DNA of 64,000 bases from Amphibalanus amphitrite (GCF_019059575.1 NW_024881507.1:372001-436000); one strand, 5' to 3'. Counted from the stretch's first letter, positions 21,567-36,200 are shown. Notes: generated by a model from the letters alone, not told the origin. Numbers and translations: made by a program.

Positions 21567-23078
21567 GCTATCCCCCGACCCGTGCCAGCCGACCTGACCT
21601 GACACGGTGGAGGGTCTCCGGTGTGGTCTAACTATACCTATGAGATGAAATTTTAATCTGTGGCTGCCTTATAGAGCCATTAGACATTTTTGACAAACTT
21701 TGGCAATAACTCCAATTTTTTTTTGCCATATTCAACCCATTTCGACAGAAACGGGGCAAACCTTAAAAATCTGAATAGCAACGTAAATGCCGACAGCTCT
21801 TTCTGTCTCGCTGCCCCAGCCGATCTCTCCAGGCCGACCACTGCTCGGTGCCGCCGCTCCGGCTCACGTGCGGTCCGCGCTGCCCTGCCCCTGTTCTAAC
21901 CGGAGAAGTCACCGTCACACGCGGCCGCCCGGGTCGGCGGCACCCGACTGTGGCGGCTCCCACGGGCCGCTCGGACGAGCTGTCAGCGCGCCCGGTAATG
22001 ACCTCAGGAGCCGACGCCGACGGACGGTATACAGAGGGGAGCGGACACAGGACAGGGCTACAGACAGGGACACAGCTGGGCGGCTGGCGCTGTGTCCCAG
22101 GGGCCGCCAAAGAGACCACCGCCGGCCGCGCACCGACCAGGGAATGAGTGACACGCGAGCGTTATAACGGGCGACACGCTGACGCGGGTATTATAACGAG
22201 ACCTGAGGTCCCGCTCTGGCGACTTTACTGGTGAAGGCCGAAGGGCGATGCCAATACTCTCGGTGAAATGCTATTCTTGCAATACCAATAGTATTTGTAA
22301 AAATTAGATGTAAATGTAACATTGTAAAAGTGAAAGTGTCCTGGGCTAGGGTATTCTTGGGTTGAAAGACGAATACGGTCGTCACTCGTCACAATTCGCA
22401 TAATATCGAGCATTCAGCATGTGCGATATTCGACAACTTCTGCATCCTGCAAGTCAAACTTCAGGGCAGACGGAACCTCATGTGACGGCCTAATGGACCT
22501 GTTTGTTGACGTGTACCGTCATGGATCGCATTCATACAGCACTATTCCCGCATCACCCACGACACAAGCGCCCACGAGTGTTCAGCGAGTATTATTGCCC
22601 GACGACGGTGTCCCTTTTGCTGTTTGGTGCTGTGCCATCAAACGACCAGTGTTGACTCGTACCTAGGACAAAATGCGATAATACATTCGGATGGTTACTA
22701 GCCAAATAAATGATCACGGCAGACGGCAGTCGGTCCGAAATAGTGCAGTCGTGCTTTATAAACGGTCGCCAATCCGCCATAGACTAAACCGGGAGCGAGA
22801 CAGATATCACGAAGACGTACAGCTTTTCATGTGCAAGTTTTGCCAATTAGTTATCGTAAGAGATCAGAAGGCAGCTGAAGATAACGTCTAACAAGTCATA
22901 TAAGGGAAGCGGAGGGAGACCAGGCCCAGGGAGCGGGGCGTTAGCTCGAGCCCCCCCCCCCCTCTCTCCCAAACTAGAACCTGGGACGTGTGGAGCGTTC
23001 AGTTTCGTCGATGTAGGCTAATGGTGCACCGTTAAAGGGTGAAATACGTTAACAAAACAGAAATAAATCGTTAAACAT
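21567..23078. other. Region upstream of the channel gene, GC-rich stretch
   Basis: No gene was recognised. Between about 21,830 and 22,130 the sequence is very GC- and CpG-rich. Together with its place just upstream of the first recognised channel exon, this makes it a candidate promoter or 5' UTR region. Several overlapping short frames there are consequences of the base composition. A C-run follows near 22,950. Confidence 0.35.
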
Positions 23079-23087
23079 ACAGTTCAA

Positions 23088-25945
23088 GCGTATTTACAAA
23101 TTGCAACCGAGCTCCGCCGTAGGGTATTTTATTTCCGCCGTAGTATATTTCACTTGGGGGATTTTCTACCATACATCTGCCTGAGCTTAGGGTAATTAGA
23201 ATTTGTCGGCGACGTTAAAAAATGATGCACCTTTTTTCGCAGTATAGGATATCGCATGTGCATATTTCTGCCTTTTTGGGTGCGCTTTATCGGTTTTTCG
23301 TGAGTAACTCGCGTAAAAACCGTCCGATCGCGACGAAACTTTCAACACCCCCGATTTTATCAATTTTACACCTACCCTGAAAATTTCATGACTCTGACCC
23401 AAATGACCTTTGACCTGTGACCTATTTCTCGAGACCATATTTGGCCCGAATCGCGATTCGGCGTATGTCGGCTCGCATTAGCCGCGCGGTTGCAGTCTTC
23501 ACGTGGTTTCCAGCGTTGAAACATGTGATATGATGCTGGTCCCATGCATTAGGGTGGGTGTCAAGGTCACCTGAAGGTCAGGTCACCTCAATGACCTTTG
23601 ATGACCTCGGTTCACTTTTTCGAGTTTTACATGTTTCTAGGCTAGTTTTAGAGCTGATTTCGAATTTAGCAACCATTTGAACATTACAGGGGGTGTAACG
23701 AAATTATCCGGACACCTTTCTTCCCGCTGTAATTAAAAAGCAAAACAATCTGGTACTTTTTCTTTTAACTGAGCTTGTAGCCACCTTTCATAAAAACAGT
23801 GGCGAATGTTCTGGAGCATTTCAGCCAATGGATTCTCCAGCACACTGGCTTTGATGTGGACCAACGCCGTCTAAACCTGTGCCTGCGGTTGAGCAGTGCT
23901 TATGGCGGGTGGCTCTTCATACACCTCCTGCTGAACAAGAGCCCACAGATTTTCGATTGAATTGGAATCGCGACTTTTTCCAAGTCATAATCGTTAGCCC
24001 AGAATGATTGAAGGTTCTATCGGCATCACTTCCCGGTCTTTTAGGGACTTTTAAGTAGCGCTCCGCCCCGCATGAAGACAGCATGGCTTGAATCAAGATT
24101 ACTGCTTGAATCAGGCATCAGTGCGCGTTCAGAAACCGTGCCCTCCTATGCCGTCTGGTTGAGCGCCTCCAATCATGCTCCACCACCTTCCCTGGAAAAG
24201 CTCCACCCTTGCCTATGGGGCAAAATATAAGGGACAAAAACACAAGCACAGATAAAAACAAAGCAAAATTAACTCATTACCTAATGAAATTCAGGCTGGA
24301 GAAAAAACATAGGTAATAGGTATCTATGTCAAATTAGAATGAAAGATTAAAATCAACCTGACCAGGCCTTACGGTCTGACCTGACCTGGTCCTAACCACC
24401 TTACTTCGCCTAACTTAACCCAATTCAACCTAGCCTACAACAACACCTGCAGAGGTACCTTCCTGGAAAAATGACGCCCAGGGAGGTGACTGTCCAACTT
24501 ATTGAAATACTACCATGATTGCTTGTCAAAATGTGTGTCATCATGCTCTTGTTTGACAAGTGATGTAAAATAAATGTGATATTCAATAATTATTTTATTA
24601 TTTATTTATTTTTCGGTTCACCCGACAACCACAAACAAGTGGGCATATCTCCTGACTGTTGACTGTTGACTTTGAGTGATCAAAATATTCAAATAATCAT
24701 GGTACAATGCTGTGCATAGTGCACACTAATCATGCTGTTTTTGTGTAGGCCCTCTGCACATTGTTGTGTCCACTGCTATGTGCACCTTAAGTAAAAAAAG
24801 TGACTGGTGGTACATGACAAAAGGTTGTGCAACTGTGAAGTTCATGCCCTTGGCCTTGCTGGTGCCAGATGCCTATAGCTATAGCAGGATCAGTGAGGGT
24901 TGTAGACATGCTACATACATTGTGCAGTGAAGATATTGGCACAAAGTTCATCCGTAATTACTATGCTTGACACCTAATGTAAGAAGCGACATAAATGCCC
25001 AGATGATAAAGCTCTCTGGTCAACATCACACAAATTTATTGACATACTTTGCAGGTACATATTTACATTCATGGCAAATACTTTTGATTTGATTCAGAAA
25101 CTAGTTGCTAGTAAGCTTGCATTTTTAGGTACAACAACGACCATATATTAAATCATAAAACACCTTCTCATGGCATTCATCACATACCTTTTTACCGAAC
25201 AAGTACCTACCTAGCTATCATGCAATGATTCTAAAATTTGTCCGCAATCCATCTGTATCTCAACTGACACAATGAATTTGAAATACCCTGACAAAACCTA
25301 TAACTGTACATAAGAAGAGTGCAATGCTACAAGAACTATGACTTTCTGAAGTTATTCTCACATGCTGGAATGTTGAAACTCTACTTTTGTCGTCCATATC
25401 CACGTTTGATTGAGCCATCATATAGAACTGTTTTCGTTCTTCAGTCACAAGCTTTCGCACAAATCTTGAATTTTTACACATCATCTTGAACCATGCTTCA
25501 GTCTTTCCAACAAGGTACTATGTAACATCAAAGCAATTTTGATTTGTTACAACAGCTTCAGATCATGATAGGCTTGAGGTTTGTTACAACTTACACCATT
25601 TCAATTTGCCAGACAAATCTCTACAAAATGTGGATTAATTCCCAAACTCAGTAATTGATCATATCAGTATTTGCAGTTTCCACACAATGTTTCATAATAC
25701 TATTCTATGTTTATACAAAGAAACTCAAATAATCCACAAATTGTTATTGAAGCACTCCCACTTCAAGAATTCACAGCAACAACAATACAAATTCAGAAGC
25801 AAACAAACATTGCGCCAGATTTCGTATCAAACGCGCCATCGTCCTGAAATTTCTACCACAGACGGTAGTTCAACCGCAGCCGTAGTGCGAAAACCCCTGC
25901 CCACCTTACCCCACGGCGGAGCTCGGTTGCAATTTGTAAATACGC
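23088..25945. mobile_element. Mutator-like TIR element with perfect 9-bp target duplication
   Basis: The element is 2,858 bp with perfect 33-bp terminal inverted repeats beginning GCGTATTTACAAATTGCAAC and ending CGAGCTCCGCCGT. ACAGTTCAA occurs on both flanks (23079-23087 and 25946-25954), an exact 9-bp duplication as made by Mutator-like transposases. No frame longer than about 80 codons lies wholly inside and no transposase was recognised, so it is non-autonomous. The interior includes a stretch rich in AAGGTCAC-type motifs (23,340-23,620) and long AT-rich DNA. It lies between the divergent channel and GTF3C1 genes. Confidence 0.88.
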
Positions 25946-25954
25946 ACAGTTCAA

Positions 25955-27288
25955 TGCCTGTTGTCAAAGTTGACACGTTCTTACAAAGTTCTTACGTCAT
26001 GCTAAATATAGGTAGGTACGTCATTGCTAAACCATTGACCTCTTCAATGACTTAATAAACATATCCTTGAACTTTGCGGCCATTGAGGCAATTTCGCCGC
26101 ACAACTTATCAAAATAAAGCACACGTGAGGTGGCTTATTTAAGTTTTTGTTTTGCTTCATCTTGGAAATATCGTTCTATTATTAGGCAGAAAATCATTCA
26201 CAGAGTAAAACTGCTCAGCCTTTACTCCATAGTAAAGAAGGGGAGAAACATAAATACGTTTCAAACAACTGCTCAACTGCTTTGACTAACTCAGTCCTTG
26301 TGCTTGAAAATTTTTGTATTCGATAAGGGAGACTTCTAAAGAGATTAGCTTGATTTTCAGGGGTTAATTTGTACCAAATCAATATTCTTGCCACATAATA
26401 TTACATAACCAAACCGAAACCATACAATCGGCTAGTCCCTTCCCTCTGACTTATAGTTGGCACCAGTACCTACCTATCCACTCTGCCCAATCTGAATCAT
26501 CCAAAGTAACTAAAGCAATGCTAAAAATTCAAAGACAATAAAGGGAGAATGACTGTAAATTACATGACGATCCCGAGCTCTAACAGAGGTAACACAATTT
26601 TCACTTTAAATTTTAAAATTGCATTTGACCTTCAATATTAATAGCAGAGGACGTAATAGCATTTTCATAATGCCATTTTTCAGACAGTTTATAGGCAACT
26701 TGTAAAAATAAAGTCATTGCATATTTATATTTTCAGTTTGATCTAGAGTAATTTGGCAACTGCTACTAGAATGCCAGGTCGTCAGGTACTAAAATGATTG
26801 TCACACTTACATTGTGCATCAGTGTTCTTTGCATAACATTCATGGAAGTCAGCTATTTTTATATTGCCTGAAAACCTTACCTGCATGCTTCATGGCCTTT
26901 GTGTTTACACTATTGGCAAGTTGTAGAGTAGGTATGTGAGTCATATGCATTCACTTACCTATCTTACCTATTGTAATTTGTCCTCGCAACAGTAATGATG
27001 TAACTAGGTATGTCTGTTAAAATTTTGAATTTGTGTTCTTGTGTTCACAGATGAAACCTCTTCAGTGAATGGTTGAATCTCAAGACAGTTGTTTGATGAT
27101 AGAGATCATGTGATCTTTCCTGACTTTGGAGCTATTGGGCTATGTTGAAGTGAATTTCTCAGTAACTTGCTGACCTTGTGAACTACACTCGCCTCTGGCT
27201 ATGATGGAGTAGCAGCTGTTCAACTATGGTAGCCTTGAAGAACTGTTTTGCTGACCAAGAATAAGGAACTGCTTGACGCTTCTTGATA
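25955..27288. other. Upstream region of GTF3C1, no gene seen
   Basis: AT-rich sequence without a recognisable coding exon, RNA gene or element end. It must include the promoter and 5' UTR of GTF3C1. A possible 3' splice site (TTCTTGTGTTCACAG, ending at about 27051) could mark the start of a 5' UTR exon, but nothing confirms it. Confidence 0.4.
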
Positions 27289-30200
27289 ATGGCTCGCTCA
27301 GGCCTGGACTCTTTGGACTACTGTGCTGTGACTTTGGATGAGATAGCATTGGAAGGCCTTGATGGAATCACTTTGCCAGGTATGTAGTCAGGGTGTCTTT
27401 AGTTTCAAGTGATTAGGAAGCTTGCAGGCAAGCATTGTTCCTAACAACAGAAGTAACCAGCTATGCCCAAAGCTTAAATAGTAGCAGTACCTACAAAGTT
27501 TTGTCTTTTGGAATATAAGTTTCATTTATTGTAAGTAACATGGCTTTTAGCTAAGCATCAGAAGTTGAGCTTTTTTTGTCTGTGTCCATTATTCTATTTT
27601 CACATCTTCCTTTCCCATCTATTCCAGCTCTGTGGACACGCCTGTCTAACCAGCCCAACTTTGGGCTGTCGATTGATGAGGCCAGCACCAAGTTCTTATG
27701 GAAGGTGATCAGGAACAACCCAGACCTTGAGTTCTTCCAACTGCCCGAGGATCGACCTGATCTCGTTCTGTTCAACCGATTCGAACATCTCGATCATGAC
27801 TACGGTATCGTCGTTGAACCGGTAAGTCCGGTCTGACAGTTTTGAATGGATGCAGTGTGCTGTTTGCTTAAAAAATCACTTTTTTACTTTTTTCACTGTG
27901 GGCTTCTCTCATGGTAATGTCAGGAACGCCTTACAGGTAGGGTAAATGTCTCATTAAATCTTTTACATTTGATGTCCGCCCACCAGTTCCCTCTCAATTC
28001 TCCCTTTGATGTTGAACTACGTACGGTTGTCGTCCCTGTGTCTGTCACCGCCCGCGTATTACCGAGTGTCTGTCCGACTCTGTCCGCTGACCGGGCTCCT
28101 AGCCTCAGTCCGAGCTGCCCGAGGACCCGTACCCGTTCGCGGCGGTGGACGACCAGTCGGCCAGGGTGCGCGGCTCGTGTTCCACCTACCACGAGCGGAT
28201 ACCGGTCACGGAGCTGGTGGCCGACCGATCACTGGAGGAGGTCGAACAGAGGTAGGTGCCAAACAGCTGAAGGGTTTCCAGTAGACGATTGAACAGATCG
28301 TAATGCAGAAAAGTCTTCGAGTTTTATGTATTGTCATTTTATGGTCTGTTCCGTCACATAGTTACATTGCTGACAGAAATGAGCGAATAAATTTAACCAC
28401 CATCGGCCGTGCTTCGCCCCCCCCCCGCCCTGTGCTCCAGGTTCGGCCGCAACCGGCTGGTGGTCGTGGCGTCTCAGAGTATGCGGAACGCCGCGCTCGT
28501 GCCGCTCAGCTCGATGGACGTGGAGGCCGAGCTCAACCTCAGCCAGTTCGTTCTGCTGGAGCGGATCGGTCAGTTTGCTCATTAGCTAATCTGTCCTCGG
28601 CCAGCCGGGACCCATAACGGCGAAGAAAGATAGAGATCTTAATGCATTTCTCTAATCTTTTGATTTGGCTTAGTCTGTTTATTTCGGTTTCCTAGCAATA
28701 CAATCCTATTTTGTTCTATTGTGATGTAATTTACCGAAGATGTTTTCAATGCTATCATGCCACTGCCTGTTTGTCTATGCTGAAACGTACCTCCAAGTAC
28801 GTGCTATCACTTGAGCTCAGCACCCACGTATGCCGTCCCCCGCCGGTGATCCACTGTTCAGTGACCTGTTTCCCGTTCCCAGGCCGGTCCCGGTTCCACG
28901 GAGAGATCACCGTCGGCGTGCAGGGTCTCGGCGTGCTCAAGGAGCCGCCCAAGAACCTCTACTACCTGCGCAAGAAGCTGCTCGAGTACCGCCTCATCAC
29001 CAAACAGGTGCGGTCAGTGCGCCTGAAGAGGCATGAGTATCTCGCCCTGATTTCGTTCGTGACCTGTAGTTACGTTTGGTGTTCTGCTGTCTGTTTGTCT
29101 GGCTGTCTTGTACTGTGTCTGGGGCAAGGCATTGCTCTGAATATCCTCAACATTGAACACAAGGGTCATGCCACATTCATGACGTCGGGTCATAGTTTGT
29201 GTCAAAAGGTATCTTTCGATGGATATGTCGGCCTGCCCCGTAGCCCAGTTGGTAGAGCCCTGGATCCCGGGTAGTGAGAGCCCGGGTTCGAGTCGCTCCG
29301 GCGCTCGAACCTCATGGTCTCGAACCTGGACCATCCTCCGTGGCGGGGATGGTCTGCGGTTGGTCGGAGCAGCCGAAGTCAGTTGAAATCAGTTGAGTGG
29401 AACAGGCCGTGTCCGACTTTGATTGGCACGTTAAACTTTGGCTTTTAATTGTTCCGTTACCCGGTGTTGCGCGATCGGGCGGAAGGGGTCGGGATTTACG
29501 CAACAAGCTTTGCTTAGCGCATGGGCTCCGGGGCTCTGTCATTCTGTCCATTGAGACATTCGAGCTAACTTTACAAAGAAAAAATTGCTCGAAGAGCTAA
29601 GGATGCACTGGTTGCTTCATTGCCTGTTTGGGATTTATGTGCGCTGATTTGTCCTTTTATCTGCCGTAGGGATTCTGTATGCGCGGCAGCAACGGTAAGA
29701 ACTGCCAAGGCCGCCTGTACCACCTGCCGCGATTCTTCCGCGAGTTCCGGCCCAAGTACGAGGTGATGATCGAGCAAGCTGTCGAGATACTGCGCGCCCA
29801 GCCCAAATACCTGTGAGTGGATGCTCCGCACGACGGCGGTGGGACGTGAGGGTATCGTCACGGACGGGGCTACGGGTACTTTTAGTACAGGGTTGGGTAC
29901 GTCTTGTGAAGGGAGCTGCAGATTGTCTTGGTCGTTCGTGACCAGGGGGTTAAGCCATTTTTTTTATTAGGATTGTCCTTGCTTTTTGCTTTCTTATGCC
30001 GATGTCAAATGTCCCTGAAAGGTTAATGAGTCTTTTCCATCGCTCACCGTCGTTCGATTTCGAGTGGCATGACTCTGGATATCGTCTGCCATCAGCATGC
30101 TGATCTCGGACTTCATCAAGCTGTTTGATAACCCGTTTGGTCTGAAGAAGGTGGCCAAGATGAGCGAGTTCCAGCGATTCATCAAGTGGGAGATGGTGAG

Positions 30201-33200
30201 TGCAAATGACGTCCATTCCGTCTCGTACAATGTCCACATCTTGCTTCCTAACTTTCATGGATGCCAGCGCCTCTTCACTTAGCGTAGGTCATTGTTTTTT
30301 TCATTGACTAGTCACTCGATGCTAGCTGGTATTCCCCCTTATTTACTGACCACTCGCGGCTCTCTCCGGACCACAGGTACCGCACCGGCTCATCTACCCG
30401 GACGCGCCGCGCAGCGAGTGGATCGTGAAGAACACGGGCCAGGAGCGCTCGTGTCGCGTCTACCGTCTGCTCGACCCCAAAGTGTCTGTTCGGGAGGCCT
30501 TGGAGGAGGCTGACGACGAGAACGACCCGGACGGAGACGGTACGTAGGTACTGCGGGGTGGACTGACGCCGCAGCTGGAGGGATGGGGGGAGGGATACAG
30601 TATCTAATTACGATCTCGGGTGGGAACAAAGTCTGCTTGGTAAATTCCACTTGATCGTTTATTGAGGTCGTTATTTGAACGTCTTTAACGATCATGCACG
30701 TCGAATACTGGTATGATCGACATTACTGCTAGTGCTTATATTCAAGTCACGCGACACAACAGCACACCATTTGACACCTAAAAAAGTTCAGTGACGCGTT
30801 CAAAAACCCTGAAGGTGTACCCTGTGACTCCTCACGAATCATGTTGCAAGTTGCGAGGTTTCTTTATCGTCGTAATTGCACTGGCAGTCCTGATCATGCT
30901 GTGCATCGCTTTATCAATAGAGTCGATGGTGACGAGATTCCTCCACTGTGAGGGCAGATTCTGAGACCAGCATACCGCGCATGTTGCTGGTATCATTTGG
31001 TTCCTCGATGCTTGCAATGCCCTGCCTTGGTTAGTGGAGTCAGATCACACTGCAAAGTGACATCGACCCTCACGTCCGCCTGCACCTCGACATTCGTGCC
31101 TCGTATGTGACTGTTTTCTTGCCGCCATACCTGTTGCCAATGTGGCCACCCTTAAATCTGCCATAGGACGGATGTAAATCTCCCATGGAATGAATGTGTG
31201 CCGGTCCCTGTGTAAGGTGGCCACAGATAATACCCTGATCATACTGCCGTCATCGCTCACGTGTCGGCGTGTCCGCGGCCCGGCGCGTCCCTCTGACACG
31301 GGAACAGGTCGAGCTGCAGCAGACTGCTGACGTGCGCGAACTCGTCCGTCTGTGTGTGCGTGTGCTGGAGGCGACGCACCACGGCGCGGCCGCCCTCCAG
31401 CGCGCCGTCTCCGTCCAGTGTGAGCCGCAGCGGGCGGCCGCCGGCCGGCTGGCGGCGCACCAGCCGCGCCTGGCGCAGCTCCGCCTCGCTGAAGCCCAGC
31501 GTGTAGACCGCCTCGCTGCTGGAGGTACTGCGGTCGGAGCGCGGCGTGGACGGGCCGCGTCGCGCCGGCGCCGAGCGCACCGAGCGGACCGAGCGCTGAG
31601 ACCCGCCGCCGACGCCGGCCGGTGTGCCGCCCAGTCGTGGGGACACGTTGGCCGCGGTGGAGGCCCGGGGGTGGATGGTGGTGTCCGAGTGACCTCTGCT
31701 AGCCCTGGGGTGGTCGGATGGCGGCCGCCGGTCGGGGCAGCCCTGTGGCGGCGGGCGGGGGCGACGCGGCGGCCCGCCCGGTCGCGCCTGCCTCCCTGGC
31801 TGGTAGTCGTCGACCCGGCGCGGCGGCGGAGAGCGCTGTCGGCCGGCACTGCGCTCCGCCAGCACTGTCAGCTCGTAGCTGGCGTACTGCGGCCGCTGCG
31901 GGGTGGACTGCTGCGGCCTCTGCGCCGGCTGTAGCAGCCCCGGCTGGCGCGGGGACGGTGTGTCCGGGGTGGGCCGCCGGACGGGGATCCGGGAGCGGGT
32001 GTGCGGCCGGCGCGGCGCCGGCTCGTGCTGCTGCCGCCACTGGCCCGGGTGGTACGGGTCCGGGTCGGTCGGGTCAGCCGGGTCGGCCGGCCGCCGGCTG
32101 TCGGGTGGGCTGAGCCCGGTCAGCGGAGGTACCGCCGGCGTCTGTCGGCCCCCGTCTGACGCACTCCCCTCGTCCCCAGCCGCACAGCCGTCTGTGCTGT
32201 AGCGCACCGCGGCCGCCGACGGCTCCAGCTCCGTGTCCAGCTCGGTGTCCGACTCCGGTAACATTCCCTGGTCGTCTCCCTCTGCCCCCAGCTTCGGCTC
32301 GGCTCCCATATCAGCTCCCGGCTCCCGGTCGGTCTCCAGTTCCAGTGTCAGTCTTGTCACCATCTCGGGCCGCGGTTCCGGCCGCGGTATCGGCACCCTC
32401 TCCCGGGACACGGACCGGGAGCGCACCTCGTAGTCTCGGATCGTGTCACGCACCAGCGGCAACTGTGCTTCGTCCACACTCCGGCGGAACGACCCTGAGT
32501 AACCCCGGGTCGGTCCTGCGTCCTCCCGTGACCACTGCCTATCCACGGCGCCGAGAGTGCCGGGTCTTTGCTCGTCTTCGTCTTCTTCTCTGTCTCTGTA
32601 CTCGTCTTCGTCGTTTTCGTATCCACCCCTGTTCCGGTCCATGTTGCGTCCCCTATCTGTGTCTCCGGCCCAGTCTCTGTCCCCGTCTCCGTCTCCCTCG
32701 TCGCTCTCTACTCCGCCCCTCTCGGGGCTGCCGGGCGGCGGAGTTTCGTCACATTTCAGCGGGGGCTGACACGGGTCCGGACTGCGGCTGGCACTGACAC
32801 TGCGCAGTCGCGGCAGACTTCCTGACTCAATCTCTCTATTGACCAGGCTCTTTCGGACGTGCATCTCGGGCGATGGTGCGGGCACGACGCTGGAGCTGCT
32901 GGCGTGCTGAGAGGTTCGGACGGCAGCGGTAGACCGCGCGGTAGTACCGACTGAACCACTGACGTGTTGGACGTGTGCGGACGAGTGTCGGGACGGGTTG
33001 GCGAGGCTCTGCTCACCTGCTGCAGACTCGCGGCGGTAGGTCTGTCCCCCGGTACCGGTGGAGGACCGGGACGGTCTCAGACCCGTCTCTCCGCCCCTGC
33101 TCGCCTGGAAGGCCACTCCGCCACCGGCAGCGGTCCGCGACCCTCCGACATCAGCCGTGCTTGGTGTGAAGCTGTATCTCCTGGGTGGCGGCTGGTTCCT

Positions 33201-36200
33201 CCTCATATTGGGCTCCGGCTGTGCGCTGAGCGGCCGCGGCGCCTGAGGTACCACCCCGACCGACGGGCTGGCGGCCGTGCTCCCCACTGCCCCGGCGCCG
33301 CGGCCACGGCTCTGTGTGCGGATGGCGGCCACCGATCCGGCCGTGGGACTCCGCTCCATCCTGCTGGCCGTGTCCAGGACGGAGCCGACGCGCAGCGATC
33401 CGCGCCGCACTGCCGACGGCCGGACCGTGGGGGATGTGCTCGGTCGGACTGTGGGACTGGACCCGGCCGGCGGGACCGCAGAGCTAGCGAGGGAGCTGCG
33501 CCGTCTGTCCGGCGAACTGCTCAGTCTCCGCGGACTGCCCGTGCTGGTGGACGAGACCAGGTTACTGCGGCTGCTGCGGCTGCTGTCCACCCGAGACGGC
33601 GAGGTGGAGCGCGGACTGTCGGTGGCCGCTGTGGCAGGGGTGGACGGGGCTGACGGTACTCGGCCGGCGCTACCTCTGGTCATTGTTGGTGAGACACCGA
33701 CGGCGCTGCCTTGACTGGGACGGACTGATAGCACGCTCTGACCGGGTCCAGAGCTGGGTTTGACAGCAGGAGTGCTGCCAGCTGCACCAGTGCTGGGTCT
33801 CACACCCAGAGTACTCCCGGCGGCTTCACCACCGTGTCCAATTCCTCCGGTGCTTGGTCTGGCGGAAGGGGAACTTGCGGCTCCTCCAGCACTGATTTTA
33901 GCAGTAGGCGATCTTGCAACTGCCCCGGCGCTAGGTCTGACGACGGAGGAGCTCGTAACTCCTACAGCGCTGGATTTGACGATAGGGGAGCTTACAACTC
34001 CTCCAGCGCTAGGTCTGACAACAGGCGAGCTTGCAACTCCTCCAGCGTTTGGTCTCACGGCATGCGAACTTCTAACTCCTCCAGCGCTAGGTCTGACTAC
34101 CGGCGCACCCACACTAGTGCCGGAGCGAACGCCCGCTGTACTGTCGCTAGTGCCAACAGCGCTTCCAACTGCCGATACTTTTCCGCTCGGGCGCCCGGTC
34201 GGCCCTCCTACCATCGCGCCACCGTTGTCTGCTCTGCTCGAGTTTGGTTTGAGAGTGGACACGCTGCCGGGTGCTCCATTGTTTGCATTGGATCTGGTTG
34301 ACGGTACACCGCTGTTGGATCCCATTGCCGCCGCCGCCGCCTCATGCGGTCCATCCTCCTTCTCTGGCATTGTGAATGTCGAGCTGCGTGTCCTCCCCAG
34401 ACGGGAGGGCGGCGCTCGGACTGCGGCTGCGCTGGGTCGCGGTGTGACCGGTGCCGCGCTGGCCCGGCCCACGGCTGACTGGGTGCTCGGACTGAACCGG
34501 ACCGAGCCGGCCGGTGCGGGCACAGAGCGGCGCTGGCCGACGCCGGACGGCTGCGGCGCCAGCCGGCGACTGCTGCTGCCAGCCACGGGTCGGGGCCGGC
34601 CGCTGGCGGGGGCGGTCTGCGGACGCTGGGCGCGGCTGGAGGACGCTGCTGTTGATACTGGCCGGCTGTGGACCGGGACAGCCGCTGTAGATGGGGATGT
34701 TTGTGGCGGTGTCGCAGCTGGCGGTGTTGTCGCGGGGACCGCCTGGTGGCTAGCCGCGGACGACGGAGGCTCGTCACGGGGAGGAACCAGCACGGTCACC
34801 TGTTCCTGCTGTGTTGGCGGTGTCGCTACCTCAGCAGCCACCGGAGCGCTGTCGCCCTGCGCCGGTCCGAGCTTGGATGCGGCACTGGCGGCCGGCACCG
34901 CCGACGGTGTTGTCTTCACAGCCGATACCGTGAACACCTGCACCTGTTGTTCGGAGACGTGCTGCTGGGTCAGCACGCTGGACGAAAACCCCGAGTCGTC
35001 GGCCGGCGAGAGCACGTCGCTGTCGCCGCGCCGCAGGTACGCCAGCTGATAAAAGTCCTTCCGGTCCTGTCGCCAGCGGCGAATCAGCTCGTCACTCTCG
35101 GCCGAGTCCAGGTAGTGCAGTGACGGCACGCTGGGCGCAGTAGCCGTCTCTGTGTACGAGCGACTGACCGCTGCTGCCACGGGCGGCGGTCGCGGCCGCC
35201 GGGCCAGGCTCTCGGCGTGCTGCTGCCGGGTCATGCCGGCGGCGGTACCGGCGTGAGCCGATCGCGACTTGGCGGCCGGCTGGGGCCGAACGGCTGCCGC
35301 CGCCGACCCCGCCGTTCCGGCAGACTGTGCTGAGCCGCCCAGTGGGTCCGACAGCGCCTTCCTCGCGGTGGCTGGTGATCGTTTTCTCCCGGTGTCAGCT
35401 GCCCGCCGCGGCTCAGCGGGTGCCACCACCGGTCGGTAGTCTGGCTGCGGTATTTGCCGGTCGACCGACACCACTCTGTCCTGTGAGGAGCAGGGCTGGA
35501 TCCGCGATCTCCAGGCTCCCCGCGCGCGGCCGGTTCCGTCCGCTGCAGCGATGGTGGCGGCGGCGGCGGCGGGACCCGTGTCTGTTCCGTCACCATGGCC
35601 CACCTGCAGCTCATGACGAGCCAGCCAGCGCGCGCACTTCTCTATGCTGGGTGGCGCGCGGCTGGCCAGCGGCGGCGGCGGCGGCGGCGCAGGCGTGCGC
35701 GGCGGACGAGACATGGCTGCGTGCCCCGTCTGTTGCTGCTGCAGCGGCTGTGGGGGCGCGGGGTGGGACGCAGCACTGGCGCTGGACAGCCGCTCCGACA
35801 GACTGGCGTACTCTGTCTGCTGGGAGAGCCGACTGGCGTGTCGGCTGGCGGCCGGCTGCTGCGGCTCCGTCGGCGCCAGGCTGCAGAAGCTCGCCTCGCT
35901 GCCGGCCGTGTCGGGCTGCTCACCGCCCTCGAACAGGATCGTCAGGCCGCGCAGGCCATCGAGCGCGCCGGCCGACCGTTTGAGGCTGATGGTGGGGAAG
36001 CTGACCTGACGGCGCAGTGTGATCACCGTACTGCCGGTGCGGTCGCTGCGCGACGAGTCGGCAGAGGCCACCACCAGGTTCACCTCCGTCTCGGCAAATA
36101 CAGCGGCGGGCACGGACACGGTCTGCGCCTGCTGAGTGACCGTCACTAGCGGCCCGGGAGCGGCGCGCACCTCAGACCGCTCGGTCGGCTCTCCGTCCGC

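Noticed and set aside
22421-22666. 81-codon plus-strand frame
   Set aside because: No recognised motif, no splice support, and ordinary length for random open sequence at this composition.
29231-29303. Candidate tRNA gene
   Set aside because: Box A and box B are good, but the acceptor stem does not pair and a SINE-like body follows, so it was called a SINE.
33760-35049. 429-codon plus-strand frame
   Set aside because: It lies opposite the 1,729-codon minus-strand frame. Its Leu/Ala/Thr/Pro-rich product is what the antisense of the repeat block gives, so I take it as a shadow.
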